NCBI GenBank assembly: GCA_963977845.1
Contig: CAXBPZ010000031.1
Location: 1 to 9,488, forward strand
Direction of reading: 5' to 3'
Length of the DNA stretch: 9,488 nt
From: Methylopumilus sp003533095
GTDB lineage: Bacteria > Pseudomonadota > Gammaproteobacteria > Burkholderiales > Methylophilaceae
Below the pieces are notes generated by a model, which was not told where the DNA came from, made no database searches, and saw only the letters and a program-made list of their open reading frames with translations. The position numbers and the translations under genes are program-made. This document shows, piece by piece, positions 1 through 5,853 of this stretch; the stretch's first letter is position 1, and every line of letters begins with the position of its first letter.

Positions 1-858
1 CCAAGAGTCGATGAATTAATGGCGTTAGTTCAAGATAAAGAAAAAAAGGATATTCCACTTTCTAGTAAGGAGATTGTTCCAATAACGGCAGATACAAAAA
101 AGGAAAAAATAACTCAAGATATAGCGCCACCATCGCAAACTATTAAAAGTATCAATAAGAAAATTATTATTGCTATTGATGCAGGTCATGGTGGTGAAGA
201 TTCTGGTGCTAGAGGGGCTTCTGGGACTCTAGAAAAAAATATTACTTTATCGATTGCTCGAAAACTAAAAAAACAAATTGATAGTGACGATCAATTAAGA
301 GCAGTTCTTACAAGAGATGACGATTATTTTGTGCCTCTTCATGGTCGAGTTGTCAAAGCAAGAAAGTTAAAAGCTGATCTTTTTGTTTCCATTCATGCTG
401 ACGCTTTTACAAATCCAGAAGCAAAAGGTTCTTCGGTTTTTGCATTATCAGAAAGTGGAGCAACTTCTGCTTCAGCAAGATATTTAGCAAATAAAGAAAA
501 TGAATCTGACTTAATTGGCGGGGTGAGTTTAGATGATAAAGATCCAATGCTCGCAAAGACATTGTTAGATTTGTCGCAATCAGCAACTATTAATGACAGC
601 GTCAAGCTTGGAAATTTCGTTTTAGATCAGTTAGGAGATATTAATGACTTACATAAATCTAATGTAGAACAAGCAGGATTTGCAGTACTTAAATCGCCTG
701 ACATTCCTTCTATTCTTGTGGAAACTGCTTTTATAAGTAACCCAAAGGAAGAGCAGAGCTTAAATAATGATGAGCACCAAGAAATTTTAGCTAAAAATAT
801 TTTAATTGGTATAAAAAAATATTTAGCCTCTAATCCTAATATTGCTAAGAATTTCTAA
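1..858 (+). CDS. amiC: N-acetylmuramoyl-L-alanine amidase (AmiA/B/C type), 5' end missing
   Basis: Periplasmic zinc amidase that cuts the bond between N-acetylmuramic acid and L-alanine in peptidoglycan, used in septum splitting. The frame is open from base 1, so the ATG at 19 is not the true start; the signal peptide and N-terminal AMIN domain lie outside the window. After a Lys/Glu-rich linker (about 50 residues) comes a complete Amidase_3 domain. Visible zinc ligands are the His of DAGHGG (codon 187-189), the Glu of GTLEKN (232-234) and the His of SIHADA; the Glu of VETAFISNP near the end is the expected catalytic Glu. The stretch from SESGATSASA through DLSQSATINDS matches the regulatory helix insert of septal amidases, which is autoinhibitory in AmiB/AmiC until an EnvC/NlpD-type activator binds (family knowledge). 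miaA follows after 3 bases, so the two are probably co-transcribed. Family call is firm; AmiC versus AmiB is a naming choice. Confidence 0.93.
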   Translation, partial: PRVDELMALVQDKEKKDIPLSSKEIVPITADTKKEKITQDIAPPSQTIKSINKKIIIAIDAGHGGEDSGARGASGTLEKNITLSIARKLKKQIDSDDQLRAVLTRDDDYFVPLHGRVVKARKLKADLFVSIHADAFTNPEAKGSSVFALSESGATSASARYLANKENESDLIGGVSLDDKDPMLAKTLLDLSQSATINDSVKLGNFVLDQLGDINDLHKSNVEQAGFAVLKSPDIPSILVETAFISNPKEEQSLNNDEHQEILAKNILIGIKKYLASNPNIAKNF

Positions 859-861
859 AGT

Positions 862-1803
862 ATGGCTTTTCATAAACGGACTATTTTCTTTTTAATAGGA
901 CCAACCGCCTCAGGCAAAACAAACCTTGCTGTTGATCTTGTTAAAACATTCCCTTTTGAAATTATCAGTGTTGATTCAGCACAAATCTATCAAGATATGA
1001 GTATTGGCGTAGCAAAGCCGTCAAAAAATGTTTTAGAAATTGCACCTCATCATCTCATTAACATCATCAAGCCAAATGAAGCCTATTCAGTGGCGCAATT
1101 TACACATGATTCTCTAAAATTGATTAATGAAATTTTTGCACGTGGTCGAGTTCCACTTCTTGTTGGCGGCACAATGATGTATTTTAATGGTCTTGAAAAA
1201 GGTATAAGTCATATGCCAACAACGGATCAAAAAGTTCGAAAAGATATAGAAAATGAGGCAAAGGAAATAGGTTGGCCTAAGTTATATGAAAAACTCAAAA
1301 GCATTGATAAAGATACAGCAAAAAAGTTAAGCCCTAATGATGCTCAACGTATTAGCCGTGCTTTAGAAGTATTTTATTCGTCAGGAAAGCCCTTATCTTT
1401 TTTTCATCAATTTAAAAACAAGGATACATTCCCTTTTTTAGTTTGCAAAATTGGATTAATGCCAAGCAATAGAGAAATTCTTCATCAACGAATAGAATTA
1501 AGAGTGCAAAATATGATTGATGAAGGTTTATTCGAGGAGGTTAAGTCTTTATTTCAAAAATATCCTGGATTAAGAAGTGATATGCCATCTATGAGGTCGG
1601 TTGGCTATCGTCAATCTTTGGAGTATCTCAAAGGCGATGTCGAAAAGAAAGATTGTATTCATAAAATTATTTTTGCAACACGCCAACTTGCAAAAAGACA
1701 GATGACATGGATGAGAAGCATGGAAGATCTTAATCTATTTGATTGCATTAGTGATAATTTAAGTAATGAGGTAATAGCTTTTGTAAAGAATAAAATTGTA
1801 TGA
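862..1803 (+). CDS. miaA: tRNA dimethylallyltransferase
   Basis: Transfers a dimethylallyl group from dimethylallyl diphosphate to N6 of A37 in tRNAs reading UNN codons, the first step towards ms2i6A; cytoplasmic. The product has 313 residues, the usual family length. The P-loop GPTASGKT is at residues 13-20, followed by the substrate-contact stretch VDSAQIYQDMSIGVAKP (37-53), APHHLINI (61-68), the VGGTxxY motif (101-107), and near the C-terminus FATRQLAKRQMTWMRS, a hallmark of the family. It begins 3 bases after the amidase stop with no convincing Shine-Dalgarno sequence, so translation is probably coupled. Its stop overlaps the start of the next gene. In E. coli the order is tsaE-amiB-mutL-miaA-hfq-hflX; here neither mutL nor hfq flanks miaA. 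Confidence 0.97.
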   Translation: MAFHKRTIFFLIGPTASGKTNLAVDLVKTFPFEIISVDSAQIYQDMSIGVAKPSKNVLEIAPHHLINIIKPNEAYSVAQFTHDSLKLINEIFARGRVPLLVGGTMMYFNGLEKGISHMPTTDQKVRKDIENEAKEIGWPKLYEKLKSIDKDTAKKLSPNDAQRISRALEVFYSSGKPLSFFHQFKNKDTFPFLVCKIGLMPSNREILHQRIELRVQNMIDEGLFEEVKSLFQKYPGLRSDMPSMRSVGYRQSLEYLKGDVEKKDCIHKIIFATRQLAKRQMTWMRSMEDLNLFDCISDNLSNEVIAFVKNKIV

Positions 1804-2660
1804 AGACAAAATCATATCTTCCGATTTTTTCTCTTCTTTTTGGTGCTTTTGTTTGGGGTATTATTTGGTACCCATATCGCTTGATGGCATTAGCGGGTGT
1901 GGCAGGTATTTATTCTAGTCTCTATATTTTTACTTTAACCCTTGCTATTGCACTTCCTTATTTTTTTATTACTAAAAAAAAGATTTCACTGAGGTCAAAG
2001 GATTTTTGGTTTCTTTCTCTAGTTGCAGGCTATACCAATATTAGTTACGTGCTAGCTGTCATTGATGGAGAAGTCGTGCGCGTCATGCTTTTATTTTATC
2101 TCTCGCCGGTCTGGACTATTTTTTTAGCCCACTTTATGCTGCACGAACATACTCCTAAACGTCATTATATTGCCTCATTTATCTCTCTTATCGGAGCTTT
2201 AATTATGTTTTGGGAACCTGGTTCTATGATTCATTTAAACTCAAAAAGTGATTGGTTTGCTCTTAGTTCAGGTGTGGGTTTTGCTATAACTAATGTTACG
2301 ACAAGAAAGCATATTCATATGACAATTAGTCAAAAAGCCTTAGCAATTTGGTTGGGTGTAATTATAGTAGCTGCTATATGCATCGCATTTGATAGAAACG
2401 TCATGCCAACGTTGGATTTTTTTACATTTATAGATGCTTTAATAATGCTTGGGATTGCATTAAGTCTATTTTTTTCGACATTGCTTGTACAATTTGGCGT
2501 CACAAGAATTAAAGCGGTTGAAGCATCAAGTTTTTTTCTATTTGAAATTGTAGTCGCTGCAATTTCTTCTTATTTTCTTGTAGGTGAAAGCATTTCGCTT
2601 AAAGAATGGTTTGGCGGATTCATGATTATCTCTGGCGTAATTCTCGCAGCAAAAGATTAA
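1800..2660 (+). CDS. EamA/DMT-superfamily membrane transporter
   Basis: Integral inner-membrane protein of 286 residues with about ten hydrophobic segments (roughly 7-25, 34-56, 70-88, 91-112, 121-138, 151-168, 178-196, 207-230, 241-261, 267-284). This is the two-times-five-helix layout of the drug/metabolite transporter superfamily. The LSPVWTIFLAHFMLHE segment (101-116) closing the first half and LVGESISLKEWFGG (260-273) closing the second are typical EamA repeat ends. Substrate cannot be read from sequence; relatives export amino acids, metabolites or drugs. The ATG overlaps the miaA stop as ATGA, implying translational coupling although no functional link with miaA is evident. Its TAA shares bases with the stop of the convergent glycosyltransferase gene. 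Confidence 0.88.
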   Translation: MKTKSYLPIFSLLFGAFVWGIIWYPYRLMALAGVAGIYSSLYIFTLTLAIALPYFFITKKKISLRSKDFWFLSLVAGYTNISYVLAVIDGEVVRVMLLFYLSPVWTIFLAHFMLHEHTPKRHYIASFISLIGALIMFWEPGSMIHLNSKSDWFALSSGVGFAITNVTTRKHIHMTISQKALAIWLGVIIVAAICIAFDRNVMPTLDFFTFIDALIMLGIALSLFFSTLLVQFGVTRIKAVEASSFFLFEIVVAAISSYFLVGESISLKEWFGGFMIISGVILAAKD

Positions 2661-4513
2661 ATGAGAGTTTGAAAAATTTCTTCCAATCCTTTTACAAATA
2701 GCTTTGGTTGAAAAATAGGAGAATTTAATTTGGCTACTTTCAGTCTATCAATGATATTTTGCCTAAATGCATTATTTTCAGTGAGCATAGAAGCGCAACT
2801 TATATAACTTTCAATATCTTCAGTTATAAGCTCATTTAAGTTTAAGCTGTGAAGTAAGCTCGCCGCGACTCTTGAAGCAAATGTTTTACCTTTGAGTGTC
2901 ACAATAGGTAAATTCATAGATAACGCATCGCTCGCTGATGTATGCGCATTATAGGGCATGGTATCCAAATAAATATCTGCTAAAGCATGTCGAGCTATAT
3001 GTTCTTGATTAGGTACACGTGACGCAAAAATAATTCTTTCAGGGTTTACACCATTTTTATCTGTATATTTTATTAAATGATTTCTAGCCCACTCATTAGA
3101 ATCTGTTAACCAAAGAACACTTTTTGGGAATTTTTTTAATAGTGTAAGCCAAGCCTTAAATATAGCCTCAGTAATTTTGAACGATTGATTAAAGGCACAA
3201 TATACAAAAGCATCTGAAGGAATGCCGTAATCTTGACGACTTTTATGGTTCAATTGACCGCGATTTTCTATATTAGGTTGATACGCAAAAGGTAATCTTA
3301 AGATGGATTCTGCGTAATATTTTTCATCAGATTTAGGAATAATAAACGCATCAGCTAAGATATAGTCGTAAAGTGGTTTTTCTTGGATGAGTCCCATTGT
3401 TCCGGGATAGCCCAACCAATTGATGGTAATAGTCTTTTTAAGGCGCGGAGCAATAAAGGCGCGACTATTATTTGTGAAGCCTGTTAGATCAATTAAAATA
3501 TCAATTTTATCTTGCTCTATAAGCGCAGCTGCTTTTTCATCATCAACGCTTAAGATATCTCGGTGATAGTCAAACAAACTAATAATTAATTTACGTTCCT
3601 GAGTGCTTTCTTTTGGGCTAGCATCATAACCGTATATTTCATATTTATCACGACTATGATATTTGATTACATCACGAATTAAAAAATATAGTGGGTGGAG
3701 TTTAAAATCTGAAGATAAGTATCCAATACGAATTTTATCCTTTTTCTCCCTTTCGTCTTTACTAATTGGTAGCTTTTTAAAATGATTTTGAACCCAATGA
3801 TTCGCACATAAAAGTTGATCTTGCGGAGACGATAGAGGATTTGCAATAAAACCAAATGGAGATATAAGCGCTTCAGGATTTTCATTAACAATAGAGCAAA
3901 TTTTTTGAAAATACTGATCGATATGATCCCAATTACACATATGCTGTTTCTGGTGGGTTAAATGGGCTAAAGCATGAAATAGATCAGGTTTAATTTTCAA
4001 TGCATTTTGATAAGATATTACAGCTTTATCTAAATAGCCAAGTTTGCGCTCTGCATTGCCATTGTTATTCCAAAGATCAGCGTCATTGGAATTTAATCGA
4101 ATTGCTTTTTGATAGTTCTCATAAGCTTTAGAAATTTTATTAAGCTTATCTTGGGTGTTTGCTAAATTATAGTAATAAACCCAATTATATTTTTCATATA
4201 GTATAGTTTCCTCAAAGCAAGCTTCTGATAATTGGAATTTTGAATCTAGATAATATTCATTACCAAGTGAAGAAAGGGAAAAACAGAGTGCATTTTTAAT
4301 ATCTAAATTATCTTTAAATTGATATAAGCATCTTCTAAAATAACCAGCAGCCTCTTCAAATTGATTGTTAGAAGTGCAAAGATTGCCTAACTCTAAATGA
4401 ATAATGTAATTTTCAGGCTCTAACTGCAGCACTTTCTTTAATAAAGAAATAGCTTTTGAAAGATCACCTTCTCTTTCATATTTTTTTGCTTCTTCAATAA
4501 ATATTTTCGACAC
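2657..4513 (-). CDS. TPR-repeat protein with O-GlcNAc-transferase-like (GT41/SPINDLY) glycosyltransferase domain
   Basis: Probable cytoplasmic glycosyltransferase of 618 residues. About five tetratricopeptide repeats occupy residues 1-178 (clearest at 1-34, 36-69, 111-144 and 145-178). They are followed by a CNWDHIDQYF linker motif (193-202) and a GT41 catalytic region from about 260. OGT landmarks are present: YLSSDFKLHP with His273, DLTGFT (342-347), WLGYPGT (366-372), YDYILAD, FNQSFK with Lys446 (matching the UDP-binding Lys of human OGT), DTMPYNAHTSASDAL with His524, and ASRVAASLL (546-554). By family, these enzymes move a sugar, often GlcNAc, from UDP-sugar to Ser/Thr of proteins; donor and target are unknown here. 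The start is GTG (4511-4513), 9 bases after the mnmC-like stop. The only AAGG upstream is about 14 bases away, so coupling to the upstream gene is likely. Confidence 0.9.
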   Translation of the reverse strand: MSKIFIEEAKKYEREGDLSKAISLLKKVLQLEPENYIIHLELGNLCTSNNQFEEAAGYFRRCLYQFKDNLDIKNALCFSLSSLGNEYYLDSKFQLSEACFEETILYEKYNWVYYYNLANTQDKLNKISKAYENYQKAIRLNSNDADLWNNNGNAERKLGYLDKAVISYQNALKIKPDLFHALAHLTHQKQHMCNWDHIDQYFQKICSIVNENPEALISPFGFIANPLSSPQDQLLCANHWVQNHFKKLPISKDEREKKDKIRIGYLSSDFKLHPLYFLIRDVIKYHSRDKYEIYGYDASPKESTQERKLIISLFDYHRDILSVDDEKAAALIEQDKIDILIDLTGFTNNSRAFIAPRLKKTITINWLGYPGTMGLIQEKPLYDYILADAFIIPKSDEKYYAESILRLPFAYQPNIENRGQLNHKSRQDYGIPSDAFVYCAFNQSFKITEAIFKAWLTLLKKFPKSVLWLTDSNEWARNHLIKYTDKNGVNPERIIFASRVPNQEHIARHALADIYLDTMPYNAHTSASDALSMNLPIVTLKGKTFASRVAASLLHSLNLNELITEDIESYISCASMLTENNAFRQNIIDRLKVAKLNSPIFQPKLFVKGLEEIFQTLI

Positions 4514-4522
4514 AATGTAAAT

Positions 4523-5725
4523 TTATACCTTAAAAATCTGGCTTGCCACTTTTTTTAAACTCATTTTCTTAAGTCGATATCTTTCTGGATTTGTATAATT
4601 TAGTGTTTTTTTATCTTCTTGAGATAATTTTCCATTAATTAAATTTGCAAGAACAGAAGTGCAGTAGGGAGCAAATGTAAAGCCTCTAGAACCGAATCCA
4701 CTTGCAATATATAAATTTTTAAGCCAGGGGAGTTGATCGGCTCGCGCCAATTCTCTAATACGCATTTTGCTAAGTAACTGATTATCAAATACACTCCCTA
4801 CGTAGGGCTTTCTATCTTTTGTAGAGGCTCGGAAGGCGACTCTGCCGGAAATTGATTCTTGTGCTTCACAGTGATTGTAAAATTTTTGGTGTATCGCTTT
4901 TATTGATGCAATATTTTTTTTTGTATCACTTAATCTAATGTCTTTATAAAAATCATTCATAGCATAAGTTGCCCCAAAAACGTGTTTATCATTTATTAGT
5001 GGTGACAAATATCCTTCATCACAAGTAATAACGGGGGGCATTTGAAATGGTGTTGAACCGATCCAGTTTATTTGCCCTCTGAATGCATCAATATGTAAAT
5101 GCTGGGTTAGATTAAATTGATTCACTGATGAGGCATTGCAAATAGCCACATATGAAGAATTAAAAGTTTTTTGATCTTCAGTTTTAAGCTTCCATTTATC
5201 ATTCAATTTTTCAATTGACATAATTTTTTGATGAGTGATTACTTTTATATTAAAGTGATTTATTAGGTGGTTACATAATGCTATAGGATTAATCCATCCA
5301 CCTTGATGAAACAAAATACCACTTGTTTTACTCTCTATTGAGTATTCTTTTAAAATTGACTGATTAATTAAGCTAAAAAATTTTTCCTTATCTATTATTT
5401 TCTTTGATAACTTACTCTCTATTTTTTGAGCGTACGTTTTTTCCAAAATTTCAACTGCACCATCAAATCGATAATCATTTTTATCAAGCCCTAATTGGCT
5501 TATCCATGCTGTTGTGAATTTAAAACTCCTGAGCATAAAATCATTATAGGCTTCATCATTTAACATAAATTTTGGATAAATTGCTGCAACCGGATTTCCT
5601 GATGCTCCGAGAGCTACCTTATTTTCGCATTCTAGTAATATTACATCCCACCCAGAAATAGCTAAAAAATGAGCTAATGAACAACCTGCAATACCAGCTC
5701 CAATGATTAGTATATTTTTTTGCAT
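4523..5725 (-). CDS. mnmC: FAD-dependent cmnm5(s2)U34 oxidoreductase, lone MnmC C-terminal domain
   Basis: FAD enzyme of the DAO/MnmC1 family, expected to oxidise the carboxymethylaminomethyl group of wobble uridine 34 to the aminomethyl form in tRNAs for Glu, Lys, Gln and others. Evidence in the 400-residue product: dinucleotide-binding GAGIAG (9-14) with acidic LLE at its strand end, LGASGNPVAAIYPKF (39-53), GGWINPIALC (142-151), FRGQ (215-218), GYLSP (238-242), FGATY (250-254), RASTKDRKPYVG (299-310), and SGFGSRGFTFAPYC (342-355) followed by NPERY. This matches the C-terminal half of E. coli MnmC (668 residues); the N-terminal SAM-dependent methyltransferase half is absent, and the 128 bases upstream hold no remnant. 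It is first in a two-gene leftward unit with the glycosyltransferase. A GAGA about 11 bases before the ATG is a weak ribosome site. Confidence 0.9.
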   Translation of the reverse strand: MQKNILIIGAGIAGCSLAHFLAISGWDVILLECENKVALGASGNPVAAIYPKFMLNDEAYNDFMLRSFKFTTAWISQLGLDKNDYRFDGAVEILEKTYAQKIESKLSKKIIDKEKFFSLINQSILKEYSIESKTSGILFHQGGWINPIALCNHLINHFNIKVITHQKIMSIEKLNDKWKLKTEDQKTFNSSYVAICNASSVNQFNLTQHLHIDAFRGQINWIGSTPFQMPPVITCDEGYLSPLINDKHVFGATYAMNDFYKDIRLSDTKKNIASIKAIHQKFYNHCEAQESISGRVAFRASTKDRKPYVGSVFDNQLLSKMRIRELARADQLPWLKNLYIASGFGSRGFTFAPYCTSVLANLINGKLSQEDKKTLNYTNPERYRLKKMSLKKVASQIFKV

Positions 5726-5770
5726 ATCAGAGATTTTCTCAGTTGATATCTGGTATTAAAAAACAATAGC

Positions 5771-5799
5771 TTGAGATAAGATAACAATCTAAGCATTAT
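5771..5799 (+). promoter_or_regulatory. Sigma70-like promoter for the quinoprotein-rluF-like operon
   Basis: TTGAGA (5771-5776, 5 of 6 to consensus) is followed after exactly 17 bases by CATTAT (5794-5799, 4 of 6). The predicted transcription start is near 5806, about 48 bases before the ATG at 5854. It sits in the only sizeable gap between the divergent operons. AT-rich DNA produces such matches by chance, so this is a prediction. Confidence 0.5.
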
Positions 5800-5813
5800 C
5801 CATAAAATGCTTA
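5790..5813. repeat. Perfect 8-bp inverted repeat over the -10 region (possible operator)
   Basis: TAAGCATT (5790-5797) and AATGCTTA (5806-5813) are exact reverse complements separated by 8 bases, giving a 24-bp dyad covering the predicted -10 and start site. The placement suits a repressor operator; it could also form a weak hairpin at the 5' end of the transcript. There is no T-run after it on either strand, so it is not an intrinsic terminator. Confidence 0.4.
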
Positions 5814-5843
5814 ATTAATCTAGATTTCTCGAGCGATCATTTT

Positions 5844-5849
5844 GGAAGG
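5844..5849 (+). promoter_or_regulatory. Shine-Dalgarno GGAAGG that decides the lipoprotein start
   Basis: GGAAGG lies 4 bases before the ATG at 5854, a slightly short but workable spacing. The upstream TTG at 5842 in the same frame has no ribosome site and would make the Shine-Dalgarno part of the coding sequence. Starting at 5854 also gives a textbook lipoprotein signal peptide (MLKF...ITGC). Confidence 0.65.
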
Positions 5850-5853
5850 GTAT

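Noticed and set aside
393..605. 70-residue open frame on the - strand inside the amidase gene
   Set aside because: Antisense shadow of a conserved zinc-amidase domain; no ribosome site or recognisable protein features.
1974..1981. Run of eight A in the EamA gene as a phase-variation tract
   Set aside because: Encodes a normal cytoplasmic Lys-rich loop; runs of this length are expected in AT-rich DNA.
3679..3891. 70-residue open frame on the - strand within the glycosyltransferase gene
   Set aside because: Out-of-frame reading on the same strand as a long conserved gene; low-complexity composition.
5842..5853. TTG at 5842 as the start of the PQQ lipoprotein
   Set aside because: No ribosome site precedes it, the GGAAGG motif would fall inside the coding sequence, and the ATG at 5854 gives a better signal peptide.
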